Assembly (NCBI GenBank): GCA_016808115.1
Contig: JAEQBH010002864.1
Location: 310,001 to 374,000 of the forward strand
Origin: Tetrastigma voinierianum
Lineage: Eukaryota > Streptophyta > Magnoliopsida > Vitales > Vitaceae
Direction of reading: 5' to 3'
DNA: 64,000 bases
The notes under the pieces were generated by a model. That model was not told where the DNA came from. It made no database searches and saw nothing but the letters and a program-made list of their open reading frames with translations. Positions 1 to 11,268 of the stretch are shown here, in pieces. Within the stretch, counting starts at the first letter, position 1. Every line of letters begins with the position of its first letter. Position numbers and translations under genes: made by a program.

Positions 1-1440
1 AGGGATATTTTGATCAAATTTGAGGTTTTTTCTCAACCATTTGAACCGGTTTTCACGCTCATATTGAGGCCCAGGTTCAATAATTTCTGGCAGGCGGTCC
101 AGGTTTTGAAAACAACAGTTTGTTTCGATTAGTTCTCACTCATCCGAGCTGAGAATCATGTACCGTTTGTTTTTTTAGTTTCCCTATTCTTTAAGGGATA
201 TTCTGACCAAATTTGAGGTTTTTTCTCAACCATTTGAACCAGATTTCACGCTCATACATGAGAGCCGGTTCAACAGTTTCTGTTGGGCAGTCCCGGTTTT
301 AGAAAACAACGGATTGTTTGGATCGGTTCTCACTCATTCGAGCTGAGAATCAATCACCGTTTGTTTTGTTAGATTCCTGACTCCTTGAGGAAGGTTCTGA
401 CTAATTTTGAAATTTTCCCAACGGCTCAGCCAGTTAGGAAGCCGGATTAGTTAGTTCATGAAGTTCGATTTTCTAGAAACGCGGTTAAGGCACTTGCCTT
501 GTTTGGATTAGTTCTCGCTCATCGAGATAGAATCAATCACCGTTATTTTTGGATTCTTGACTCCTTGAGGAAGGTTCTGAAAATTTTTTAGAATTGTTCC
601 CCTGACCGGCTCAGTAGTTAGAGCTGGATGGAGTTGGATTCATGAAGTTCGATTTTCTAGAGCGATGGGTTAGGGCACTTTGCCTTGTTTGGATTGGTTC
701 CTCAGCTCATCCGGCGATAATCAATCTTTGTTATTTTGTTGGATTCATTTCTGTGAGAGTTATGAAAATTTTGAGATCTTCTCAGCCGAGGATGGGCGGT
801 TGGGAAACCAAACCATCCGTTTCATTGGATTCTGTTTGTCGGAACAGCAGTTTGGGTACTTTGCTTTGTTTGTGTCGGTTCTTGGTCATTCGGTCAGATT
901 GCGCCCGTTTATTTTAAGTTCTTGACTTTCGAGGAAGGTTTTGAAATGTTTGAGATATTTCTAACCATACGGACACATTGGGAAATCGAACCGACGGATT
1001 CATTAGGTTATTGTCGGAGCAGCCAGTTTGGGTACTTTGCTTTGTGTCGGTTCTTGGTCATTCGGAGTTTGAATTGAACTCCGTTTGTTTTGTTGGATTT
1101 CTGACTATGTAAGAAAGGTTCTGAAAAATTTTGAGAACTTCTCTCAACTGGCTATACCGGCTAGAAAACCGGATCTGCCGGTTCATTAGGTTCTTTTTTT
1201 AGAAATAGCAGTTACAGTACTTTCTATTGTTTTGGTTAGATCTCATTCATTTGGTGTCAGAATTGCACACCGTTTGTTTTTTTGGTTTCCTTACTCTGTA
1301 AGTAATGTTAAAATTTTGGAAATTGTTCTCAACAGATCGGTAGTTAGGGAGGCCCCAGATTAACCCGATTTGTCGGGTTTTGTAGGGGTCGTGATTTGAG
1401 TTTAGTGGGCCGTGACCTTTGTGAGTCAACCCGTTCACTC
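1..1440. repeat. Diverged tandem repeat, about 180-190 bp unit, eight copies
   Basis: Eight successive copies begin near 1, 194, 380, 561, 750, 925, 1104 and 1293. Each starts with a variant of 'gaggaaggttctgaaaattt', continues with 'tctcaac..' and 'ccggttca', passes through a 'tttggttctcactcat' segment, and ends with 'caccgtttgttttgttgga'. The copies differ by many substitutions and small indels, so this is an old array. The first unit runs off the window edge. Short open frames here, such as 642-917, are chance readings through the repeat. The array adjoins LTR/leader-like sequence and is probably part of a retrotransposon LTR or 5' untranslated region, which is inference. Confidence 0.8.
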
Positions 1441-2340
1441 GAGAACGGTGTAGGAGCTCACGTTTGGGGTCTGAAATGGGGTTTATTTCAGGTTAATGTG
1501 GTTCCATTTTTGATTCGTAAGAATTAGGGTCTATGCAGGTCTCAAAGGGTGGCTAGTTAAGCAATAGTAGTCTAGTGTTTTGTCGAGACCAATTCTTTAT
1601 GATGAATAGACATGTTTGTATAGTTGGACAAGTGTTGTAGCATCAATGAGTGGTTGAGATGCAATGTATGGTTTCTCCTGGCTTGCTTTGCTTTTGATAT
1701 TTAATTTTGAACGGTATGCACGGCGTCACGACTAACGCTTCCCTTACGAGGCGCTTGAAATTTAGGAACCCGTAGGAATGTGCTTTAATGTTGGGTAATG
1801 AATTTCACATGGATGCTTTGTGTTTGAGTGTCATGCATGCTTGCTATGTTTGTTGGCTAACCCTTGATGTAGCACGTGTTCAGGGACCACAGGTACGCGC
1901 CATTTTCCCTTTTGGTTGAGTGTTCTTAGCATGTTAGATACCAATTAGGTTGGTGTGATCCAAGTTGTATGTTTAGCCTAGGAACTATCGAGTCTTTTTG
2001 ACCCATGCCATGCTCCCATACCCAGTCGAGTAGTAGAGGCAGTTTCGGGCCTAGAGGGGTGCTACCTCATGTGAGGAGTACTTCTCGATAGTGTCGATCC
2101 CGGACCAGTCAGTTTTCGTGAACCCTTTTTTTTTTTCTTGCCAAGTCCTTATGAGGACTTTTGTTCTTACTTTATTTTCCTCTTTATAAAATAAAAATAA
2201 AAAGTAAGTGGCGACTCCAAAGAAAAATTGTTCCTCCTCGGGGACGGATTTTCCAAAACTTGAAAATCAACCCACATTTTTTCTTTTCATTTAAAAGCGA
2301 GTCGCACCAGCTCGTGGATCGGGTAGGGTCCACACCTGGA
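1441..2340 (+). mobile_element. LTR/leader-like non-coding stretch of a retrotransposon
   Basis: No coding frame is supported. The 3' part holds a short T tract (about 2126-2136), an A-rich 'aaaataaaaagtaa', then 'gtggcgactcc' near 2208 and 'gcgagtcgcacc' near 2292. From memory this arrangement resembles the LTR end and leader of plant Ty3/gypsy elements. At about 2340 the sequence changes abruptly into RNase H/integrase coding sequence, so gag, protease and reverse transcriptase are missing. It does not match the LTR that begins at 8443, so it may belong to another element. Confidence 0.4.
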
Positions 2341-2344
2341 TAGA

Positions 2345-3630
2345 CGGATACCAGTCGAGCACCTCCTGGGGCCTCAATAAACATCAACAACGAAGAAATT
2401 CTCCCAGTGATGACTACACCGAGCTGGATGGACCCCATTTGGGACTACTGTTTAAATAGGACATTGCCAATCAATCTGAATGAGGCATCTAAACTAAGAG
2501 CAAGGTCAGCTAGATTCGCTTTTTTGTGGGGGGAACCCTTTATAGCGGGGGTTTTTACCTCCTCAAATGCATAGGAAGGGAAGATGCAGCTACATACTCG
2601 AGAGAGGTGCACGAGGCATGCAATGGCAGCCATATCGGAACTCGGGCCTTGGCGGGAAAAACCTGAGGGCAAAGGGTATTATTAGCCCTAATCTTAAAGA
2701 CCTGCAAATTGGTCGGAAAATGAAAATTTTGTCAAGAGCATGCCGAATCTCCCACCTCCCATCAGAACCCACTTTGACCAGATCCTTAAGCCCATGGCCT
2801 TTTCGTTAGTGAAGTTAGACCATAGGCCCACGCCCCATTGGAAAAGGTCAGTGCAAATTCGTCATTATAGGAGTGGACTACTTCACTAAGTGGGCGGCCC
2901 AGAGCCATTAACAGCAAATCAGAAATGAAAAGTACGTAACTTGGCAGGCGTTCCATAATATCTTTGATTCGAATCCCAAAAGCATTGGTATTTGATAATG
3001 GAAAGCATATCGACAACCTCAAATTTAAGAACTTTGCGCCAGGCTCGGGGAATCAAAAATTGTGTCGTCGACTCATCCGCGGTCCCCAGCGAATGACGAA
3101 GTCACTATAAGGACTCTCAAGGCAGCACTAAAGACTAAGCTGAAAAACCTAAAGGGAAAATGGGTAGAATACCTCCCTGAGGTACTATGGGCGTACCAAA
3201 CTACGCGCAAGTCTGCAACTCGAGAAACTAAGTTTGCCTTAGCATTTGGCACCGAGGCGGTAGCGCAAGCATGGTCGGGCTTAAGTCCTCAGAGTCGAGT
3301 TAAGCAAATCTGGGAGGCTCACAACGAGGAGTCTCGCAAACAGTCTCTACGGAGGAGAAAGCGAGAGCAAGCTACGAAGCGTGAGGACTACCAGCGAAAA
3401 TGGCAAGGTGCTGTGTTCGAAGGTCGGGCTGATGGTTTTAAGCACAGTGACTGGTGCTCAAAAACTCCTGCCCCCGATGGGAAGGCCCATCCAATGGAAA
3501 TTGGGACCAGCAGGAGGGACCCTATATCATTATCACGGATAATCAGGCATTAAGCTTCAAACATAAGAGGGAAAGACCTTGCATCACTCTTGGAATGTCG
3601 AGCACCTCGACGAGTTTACCCATAAACCTT
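2345..3630 (+). pseudogene. Broken Ty3/gypsy (Tat-type) RNase H end and integrase
   Basis: This is the 3' part of a gypsy pol gene with several frameshifts and stops. In order: an RNase H/integrase linker with 'SWMDPIWDY' (about 2422-2448); the integrase N-terminal region ending in 'SPWPF' (about 2792-2806); the core start 'VDYFTKWAA' (about 2872-2898), carrying the first catalytic Asp; 'FDNGKHIDN' (about 2990-3016), carrying the second; and from 3062 a frame with 'LKTKLKNLKGKWVEYLPEV' followed by 'LWAYQTT' and 'FGTEAV'. The end resembles the usual 'WNVEHL' tail near 3595. Integrases of this family insert the cDNA copy into host DNA. This copy cannot be functional: the upstream domains are absent and frame changes interrupt every domain. 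The lineage call rests on remembered motifs. Confidence 0.85.
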
Positions 3631-4404
3631 AGTTGTATCTATTAATAAAGCGCAATAGTTCTACTTTCGTTCAAATAACTGTTTTTGTGTTTATTTTCGG
3701 CCTGCCTACTCTTGTAAATCATAAAGAAAGAACCAGGGAACTCGGTTTATCAGAAATCCACGGGGCTAGCAAGGGCCCTAGAAAGTTACATGAAACATTA
3801 GACAAGTATATGTGTTCCCAAAATATTGTACTTTTATTTTAGGGAATTATAGTTATTCTAGAAAATTACAATCAACAAAACCGTTCTCTACATCTCAGAA
3901 AATTACGACCAGCAACAACCACTAAAGGCAAAAACCACAAGAAAGAGAAAAATGAAGTCGGAAAAAGAGAAAAGAGGGGAGGAGAGGTATAGCATATGAA
4001 ACGGGACTTCAAGCATTCAGCGTCGCCCCCTCGGCGGTGTTCCCTAACTTGACTCGACAAATGGCGGGATTAGGGGGAACAACAGCTCCACAAATGGCAA
4101 GACTAGAGAACAATACAACTCCAACAAATGGCGGAACAAGCGAGCCAAAGCGTTGGCCTATGACCACCAAACAGACTTCGCGTGGTGATAATCAAACCCT
4201 GAAGCTTCATCATGTTTCAACTCCGAGGCTGGCGAAGGCAGGAAGGAAAACGGGAGCGGCGGATAACATACACCCTCGAAGGAAGGCGGTTATTTATAAA
4301 GAAGCTTGGACACCATGGGAAGTCACACAGTCTGTTTCGATTCTCCATAGACCGGCATTAAACTCATTGCACTTTCCCGAGGAAGGAAGACGAAAAACCA
4401 GACT
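3631..4404. other. Spacer after pol, no gene
   Basis: Non-coding region between the pol remnant and the minisatellite. A short direct repeat with 'acaaatggc' recurs at about 4057, 4090 and 4124 (period 33-34 bp). The 125-codon open frame at 4037-4414 resembles no known protein and crosses these repeats. Confidence 0.5.
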
Positions 4405-5290
4405 CGGATGTTAAAAGAGCCACGTAGCTCAGAGTGCAAAAGAGCCATGGAGCTCAGTTCAATAAGAGCCCGTTAGCTCGGTTGTTAAAACCCACGTAAT
4501 ATTTCGAGAATCAAAGGCGAAGCTCGGTTGCTAAGAGCCACGAAGCAGTTTAGTCGAGAGCCATGTAGCTCCCGAATCGAAGGAGCGAAGCTCGGTTGCT
4601 AAGAGCCATGTAGCTTGGATTGGTAAATCCATGGCTGAGTGCAAAAGAGCCATGGAGCTCAGTTCAATAAGAGCCCAATAGATTAGTCTGTCAAGAGCCA
4701 CATAGCTCATAATCCAAAGGAGCCAAGAAGCTCAGTTTGCTAAGAGCCACGAAGCTCAGTTTGTCAAGAGCCACATAGCTCAGAATCCAAAGGAGCCAAG
4801 AAGCTTAGTTTGCTAAGAGCCCCGAAGCTCGGTTTGTCAAGAGCCACGTAGCTCATAATCCAAAGGAGCCAAGAAGCTCAGTTTGCTAAGAGCCACATAG
4901 CTCAGTTCGTCAAAAGCCATGTAGCTTAGAGTCCAAATGAGCCATGTAGCTCAGTTGTTAAGAGCCTAACAGCTTAGCAGGCGGCGTAGCCCTGACCTCA
5001 ATAAGCACCCAGGAGCTCGGATATTAAAGAGCCACGTAGCTCAGAATCAGGGCTAGACTCGGTTGCTAAAGGCCACATTAGCTCGATTGCTGGGTGAGCC
5101 ATGTATTTCGAGTCAGAAAAACCCAGTGGCTCGATTTGATGGAAACCCGGCTCGAAGAGCGAGCGACTCGATTCAATAAGAGTCCACGTGGTGAGGTTTA
5201 CTAAGAGCCTAGTAGCCCAGTTTGTTAAGAGCCACGTAGCTCAGACGCTAAGATCACAACAACTCAGTTATTAAAGGAGATAAATAGCCC
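4405..5290. repeat. GAGCC...GCTC minisatellite with hairpin units
   Basis: A long array of variable 22-30 bp units of the form 'aagagccacgtagctcag' separated by short linkers such as 'tttgctaa', 'aatccaaag' and 'ttgtcaa'. The core GAGC-(6 nt)-GCTC is an inverted repeat, so each unit can form a small hairpin. More than 25 units are recognisable. Alternating subtypes (acgaagctc, acatagctc, aagaagctc) suggest amplification of multi-unit blocks. The array lies between the integrase end and the antisense ORF of the surrounding Tat-type element. Confidence 0.85.
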
Positions 5291-5458
5291 GGAAGCCTCG
5301 CAGCCCAAGTTGTAAAATAAGATGGTAAAGAAGACGGAAGGTAAAAAGGGTGTAAAGGAAAATATCCGCAGATTGACAAAAATCAGGGTCAACATTACAG
5401 AAGTCCAAGGCTTAAAGCTCGAAGTTAAGAATAAGCGAAAGCTGCGAGGGAGAAAAGC

Positions 5459-8300
5459 CTAAATGTCAGAAGAAGGGACTGCGGCGGCCTCGATTGCTCG
5501 AGACCTACAAACGCCATGTAAGTTAGAAGGTGAAGTCCCAACAATCGAGGTAGGAGAATCGACCTTTACAGGAGCCTCAATCTCAGGTTCAACAAGGAGA
5601 GGAACAGAGTTGGGGGCATCTGAAGACACCACGGGGTCTGCTTCATCGTCAAAGTCAGATTCTTCTGCCTCCCCCTTAGTAGGAACTTGAAAGTTGAAAT
5701 CGAGCCGGAAGGCCAGGCCTTGCTGGCCTGAAAGCAAGCGACCGGAGGCCTACAAGGTACAGGCCTCGTCTCTCATCTCGGCAATCACCCCTTCCTTTGG
5801 ACTGACCAAGGCCTCCTGCCTCTGAAGATCTTCGCGAAGCCCATGACATTCCTCAATTAGGCGCTCCACAGAGCTCATGGCCTCGAAAGTCTCTTGGCTG
5901 ACTTGACTTAATGTCGTGGCTTTTATGCGTAGCTCGTCCCGGACCACGTGTAGCTCGTCCCTGGCCACCTGAAGCTCGTCCCTGATCACCCGCAGCTCGT
6001 CCCTAATTGCCCGCAGCTCGTCCTCGGCAACCCTCAGCTCGCCCCGACCCTTCTTTTCTTTATCTTCAGCTCGGGCTTTCGCTATCGTGGTGTCTTTGGA
6101 AATTCGAATTCATGCTTCCACGACATCCCACCGGTAGGCGACACATCCGAGCTCGAAGGTTAGCCGTCTCGGAGGTCAAGGAGGCAACCTTGGCCTTATA
6201 CACCTTCACTACTCTAGCAAAGCCCTCGATAAAGATGGCCCTCCTCACCAGGCTTTTCATATAGGTAGCCATCTGCAGTAACGAGATAAAATTAATGGAT
6301 AGTTTGAAACAAAGGTGGAATGGACAAATAAAGGCGTCTAAACATACGGTGGCCGCTCCACGGCGATAAGGCGAGGCCTCCCTAGCGGGACATGGCATTC
6401 GCCTTCTTGGTCGAGTCCGTAAGATGGATGGCGTCACGAGGCCCAGCGGCGAGCTCAGGGTTAGTAGCGGCGAGTCCTCGTCCCCTCGAGTTCCTTCCGC
6501 CGCGATCCGCCCTCTTCCTCTCGGCGTCGTAGGAGGGGCTTGGCGTTCTTGTTGAGGACTCCCGAACATAAATGGGCGGGAACTTCGGAGGAGGAAGCGG
6601 CGGTCCTCCTTGAAGGATTTTCGGACCCACTACCTTGGACACCTCGGCCATGGAAGGAGGCGCCTGACCTCTCGTTGGGACTTGGTCGGGCTGACCCACC
6701 ACCTCTTTGTGATCAGACGATGGAGAAGAGGCTCCGGCCTCGAGGATCTTCCACCGATTCACAAGAGTGCTCGAGGCGGGCTTTGCGCCAGCGGCTATCT
6801 TCTTCTTTGTCACGGCTTAACTTGGGCTTAGGCTCTTCTCAGTGGGTTTCACGCGGAGAAGGCCCGCTACGAGACCGTGAGAGCGAGAGAGGGCCTCGGG
6901 GCGGAGTGGAGAGGGTTCACGGAAGGCAGAGAATATCGTCTGATCACGATCGGCCGGAGTACTGCGGGAGACACTTGGCCAGCTATTCGCCGCCTCTTTG
7001 TCCTCGGACGAGGTCGGGACGAAAACACAGAGGTAACATAACCAAAGTTAAGAACGCCTCATAACCTATAAAAGCTAACCCCGACTAGCATAGACGGAAA
7101 CTCACGCAAATTCTTTGGGGCAGTCCATACTATCGGAATGCCAAGCGTATCCTCTCGGTTAGCAGGGTTGTACTCCCAGTTGTGACCCCCGATAAAGAAA
7201 TAATGCTCCTTCCAATGTTTGTGGGAAGATGGAAGATCATAAATGATCAGCCTAGCGCTGGTCCGTTTGGAAATATAAAAAAAGCCCTCTACGGCCCCTT
7301 CACACTAAAGAAGTCCTGCTTGATGAGCTATCTTTACAGGAACATAGGCCATTGTCCTTTAAAAGACGGAAGATGACGAAACACGAGAGAAATTGGGAGA
7401 AAGTTGGGACGGGCAAACGTTGAAGTGTCGTAAGACATTCTTGATAAAGGGGTGCAGAGGAAAGCGGAGACCATTCTCGAAGGCCGCCTCAAAGAAACTG
7501 ACCATCTTGTGAACCTGGACAATGTAGAAGGTGAGAAGATCAGGGCACTAGACTTGAACGCCAAGAGGGGGTCTATAGCGGGTAACGAAGGTTTTTTCAT
7601 AAAGGGGCTTGACTTGATTAGGACCCACAACGTCCGCATACTTCACGACAACCTTCAAATATTCGGAACCTCTAGGGTACCTAATCTCACTAACCTTTCC
7701 CTTGCCTTTGCTAGATAGGGATGGATGATCCACTGGAGGGGCTCTATCGACCATGGCGGCATGACTACCGGATCCACCACCGGTTTGTCTTGACTCAGAC
7801 TCCTTAGCGAGCCTTCCCCCTATGCGTAGACCAGAAGAACGATTGGGCCCAGAGGAAGTACGCATGATTGGGCGAGTGTAAGGGAGGTCTAACGAATGAT
7901 AAAGAGGCGGAATCCCAGCTAAACACGCCCCAATAATCCTAAAGTCAGAACAATAACTCCCCACGACTGAAGTGCGCTCAACAGAATTTCAGCTAAAAAA
8001 GAGAGAAAGATGAGACAAACAATGACCACCAGGGACCCACAGAATCCAGAACGAGAGAAGGTAAACAAGGGAAGAAGAAGAAAGACGTACCAAACTAGGG
8101 AAGAGAACAAAAGAGACGACCCCAAGCAAGATAGAATGATAGAGACCACCAAGAGCAGTCTTGAGCGATGATCGGAGAAGTTTCGAGTAAGAAAAGTCCG
8201 AGACCACAAAGAAAGAGGTTTGAAGAACAGAGGTATACGGTTCAAATAGTCGTGGGGTGCTTCTAAAAACATTGGAAACGTCAGCCGAAATGGGCGCAAA
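5459..8300 (-). pseudogene. Antisense extra ORF of a Tat-type element (gypsy-type transposon protein), broken
   Basis: Read on the minus strand, 8300 to 5459 gives pieces of one long protein in shifting frames. There is an N-terminal Ser/Arg/Pro-rich part (7548-7964), and then a segment near 7400-7500 whose best frame reads like 'ENGLRFPLHPF' and 'CPSQLSPNF'. That pattern resembles the plant 'putative gypsy type transposon' domain (PF04195). A basic Pro-rich stretch follows (6382-6813), then a coiled coil (5750-6046) and an acidic C-terminus (5459-5737). Tat-lineage Ty3/gypsy elements are known to carry extra ORFs outside gag-pol in various positions and orientations, and the position here, between integrase and 3' LTR, fits. 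The function of such ORFs is unknown. Frameshifts and stops mark it as a pseudogene, and exact ends are uncertain. Confidence 0.65.
5929..6046 (-). repeat. 21-bp tandem repeat encoding coiled-coil heptads
   Basis: About five copies of a 21-bp unit containing 'agctcgtccc' lie head to tail. On the minus strand each encodes a seven-residue unit of the type RDELxVA/RDELRVI. A 7-residue period with Leu and hydrophobic residues in fixed positions is a coiled-coil signature. The repeat lies in the antisense extra ORF and probably arose by replication slippage that kept the reading frame. Confidence 0.8.
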
Positions 8301-8428
8301 AATCGAGAGAAGCCATCATTATCGCGAGGCGATTGACGACGATAAGCCTATACCAACAAACCATGTTCGACCACGTGGAATTCGCTGCTCAATCCAAAAA
8401 ACGATTCAGCCCTTTTTAGCTCGCCGGT

Positions 8429-8442
8429 AAGGGGGTGGGGAG
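8429..8442 (+). other. Polypurine tract of the Tat-type element
   Basis: The run 'aagggggtggggag' lies directly before 'tgtgatag', which starts the presumed 3' LTR. A purine tract immediately 5' of the 3' LTR primes plus-strand DNA synthesis in LTR retrotransposons. Its + orientation agrees with the integrase at 2345-3630. Confidence 0.75.
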
Positions 8443-9100
8443 TGTGATAGTGCCTAAAAGCGACCCATAGGCCCTGACGGACCAGAACGAACCTTAAAGC
8501 GGGTTAGCATCGGCCATTGGGGCGACGGGGAAGAGCCTCACGTGGGGACTCAGCCCATGATGATGCCCTAGTTACTCTTAAGGCGCGAGCTTATGACTGA
8601 AGCTAAGCCCAGTGGGCCGTACATGTGACGGGGATAATCCGCTATCCACCAGCCGAGACGTAAAAAAGGGAAGTACCCAGTCTCCATGATCCACTCTTCA
8701 CTCATTGAAGGAGGAAGGATCTCTCACGATCACGACTCCCTAATTATCCTTTAATATTCAATTGACGATAAGGAAAAGGAGATTCCCTACCCAATTGGGA
8801 AGATGACATATCGCCGTCTGACAAGGAAAGTTATCATGATCACCCATGATAAATACTGAGCAATTCCACCAAAGAAAGGTACGCAATCACCAAACTATCA
8901 ACAGTTGATCTCTTTCCTTTTAGTAGAAGAAAGCGACTTAGGCATCGGGCGGTAAGCCGCGCCGTGGACAGCCCTTTACGTGCGAGGTTGTATATTGATC
9001 AGGCCAGACAAGCGACTAACGACTCCAGTAAGCTCATTGATCATCGATAAAGAAGACACCACTTAGAACCCAAGGAAGTACCGGACCTTAAGAATAAACA
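8443..9100 (+). mobile_element. 3' LTR of the Tat-type element
   Basis: It begins TGTGATAGTGCC after the polypurine tract and probably ends at '..aataaaca' (9100), giving a TG...CA repeat of about 658 bp. The segment 'gacttaggcatcgggcgg' (about 8936-8953) resembles a motif I recall from LTRs of Retand/Tat-like elements. No matching 5' LTR is in the window, so the 3' boundary is inferred from the CA end and the change to AT-rich sequence. Confidence 0.6.
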
Positions 9101-10116
9101 AAAAAACAATGTCAAAAATACATGTAAAATAAAGACATGCAAATTGCTCAATTCTCAGAAACACCAAATGAACCACAAAAATTAATTCGTAAATCTTTTA
9201 AAACTATAAAATACAAAAATAATCATATACAGGTAAGAACAATTCACCAACCGTCACAACTAAATGTATCAATTTCCTACCGATAGGGTAGTAAAATTGT
9301 ACGATTTATGACACTTAGTGAAATCTCTTTATAAAACTAAGCATTTTACCAAATAATAAAATAATTGATATGACGATTTTACTATTCCTATGAATCTTAG
9401 CAAAATTGATGTGTAATACGAGAGAAATTATAGTTAAAACATCAATTCCAAAAAATATCCGATATGCTTAAACTCACGAGAGACAAGTTCATAAGTATTC
9501 AATATTTTTCAATTTTACTCAAGCTCATAAGAATTCAATATTATTCATAATATGATGTTATAAATAATCATAAATAGCACTAACATAAATTGTTAAAGCA
9601 ATGCGTAAAAAACTAGTGAAAAGATTGCAAAATTGGATAAAAAATTCGATTTTTGTTCCCTAACCAAATTTAATGCTTAATGCGATAGAAAACCAAAAAT
9701 AGAGGGACAAAAAATGTAAAATTTAACTTTAAAAATATCTCATAAAAAATCCCAAAAAAACATGAAATTAATAATAAATCACAACCGAAGCAAGTTTAAT
9801 TTCACCTCTTGTTTGGTTATCAAGGAAAATGTCAAAAAAAAAAAAAAAAAAAACAAATAAGACTATCAATTTTATTTAATATATTTATTTCATCCGAGCA
9901 ATTAATGGACCATGGAATAAGCAAAAATAAAAAAATAAAAAAATAAAAGTTAATCTATCCCTTTATTTTTGCCGAGTTAACTTATGAAATAAAAAAAAAT
10001 TAATGTTTTTCCTTTTGTGAAACCCATCATTTTCTTCATGGTTTCCAACTTGCCATACACTGCAAAGAAAAAACACAATTGTTTCAATTTCAAACTGACA
10101 TCCTTCTCCTTTTTCG

Positions 10117-10151
<35 letters not shown>

Positions 10152-10989
10152 TTATTGTCAACCAAACTAAACAAGGACATCTTTTTCTTAGTTGCCGTGA
10201 ATTGCAAATAATAATAATAATAATAAATCATTATGAAAATTTGATATCCTTTGTCTCATGGTTGTCTCATGTCAAATAAAAAATAATAATAATAAAAGAT
10301 TTCACGATTGAAATATGTAGAAAACCAAAACAAATAACAAAAGAAAAAAGAAAAAGACATTTATGGCCAGATAGGGATTTCACTTTCATAGCATCGTTTC
10401 GAGACCGATAGCATATTCATACAAAACCTAAAAAACGCAACAAACATATTTGACAGCTTCAATGTAAATTAAAGTTGTTATGATATCAATTATTAGATTA
10501 TTTTATAAAATCAAAAATATTTATTGAGTTAAAAATTAATTAAAAAACTTAATAAATATATTATAAAATAATAATATTATTAAATAAAAAGGTATATAAA
10601 TTCTTATTGGATAAAAAACATGTCAGCGTAAGTAAAAGGTATTGGCTTGTCGTTTATCTTGAAAAATTTGTAGGGGATAAGATCGAAAGAAAAAATGGTA
10701 AGATTGAAGATAGATATTTCATATAAAATGGCTATCTCGCAATACAAGAGTCTATAATTTACATTTATTTATATCGCTAGAATAAATGAACAATATGTAG
10801 GGCTTGTATATGTTTGGAAAACTTGTAGGGCTTGTAAACTGGTCAGAATGTTAGTCCCTCTATTATCGGCTTAGGGTTATAAGGCAGCCATCTTGATAAT
10901 TCGCGTCTACATTGCTTAGCAGCGGTAAGTGAAGCTTGAATCGTTCGTGATGTGGGCCAAGCGAGCCTTGGGCCGAATTGAGTAATGGT
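9101..10989. other. AT-rich gene-free stretch
   Basis: No gene is supported. It contains an A tract (about 9833-9853), two ATT-type microsatellites and low-complexity AT DNA. Open frames at 9977-10279 are readings through the ATT repeats. Confidence 0.7.
10119..10152. repeat. (ATT)n microsatellite
   Basis: About eleven ATT units in a row. A second, shorter run of AAT units lies at 10206-10229. Confidence 0.95.
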
Positions 10990-11262
10990 CACGAGTGCAA
11001 AAATCGTGATGCTTATAATCAGTTAGGTCATGTTGGTTATCAAATTTCCACAAATTAAGAATCTGCTCGATGATGTTCCTATTTTTTAAAGATCTAAATA
11101 TAGAAGTGGTTTGCCCAGGTTGTCAATATGGAAAATCTCGTAGACTTTCTTTTCAGAAATCAACAATTAGGGCTTCTTCAAGTGTTCTTCAACTGGTTCA
11201 TTCAGATCTAATAGGACTAGCAAAAATAGCAAGATATGATGCTGTTTTCGATATGTGATGGT
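10990..11262 (+). pseudogene. Ty1/copia integrase fragment, 5' part
   Basis: The translation shows the copia integrase N-terminal zinc-finger region: 'GHVGYQ' near 11027, then 'CPGCQYGKSRRLSF' (about 11113-11154), then 'LVHSDLIG' (about 11190-11214). The paired CxxC, the GK(S)R and the HSDL motif are typical. Frames shift between the His and Cys halves. Similarity stops at 11262, just before the MITE, and later integrase motifs resume on its far side at 11992. This is an old copy, unable to function. Confidence 0.85.
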
Positions 11263-11268
11263 TCTTTC

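Noticed and set aside
642..925. Two overlapping frames of 91 and 81 codons
   Set aside because: They read through diverged tandem repeat units in two frames at once, with no similarity to known proteins.
6540..7064. 174-codon plus-strand frame
   Set aside because: It is the complement of the antisense extra ORF, where GC-rich codons leave the other strand open.
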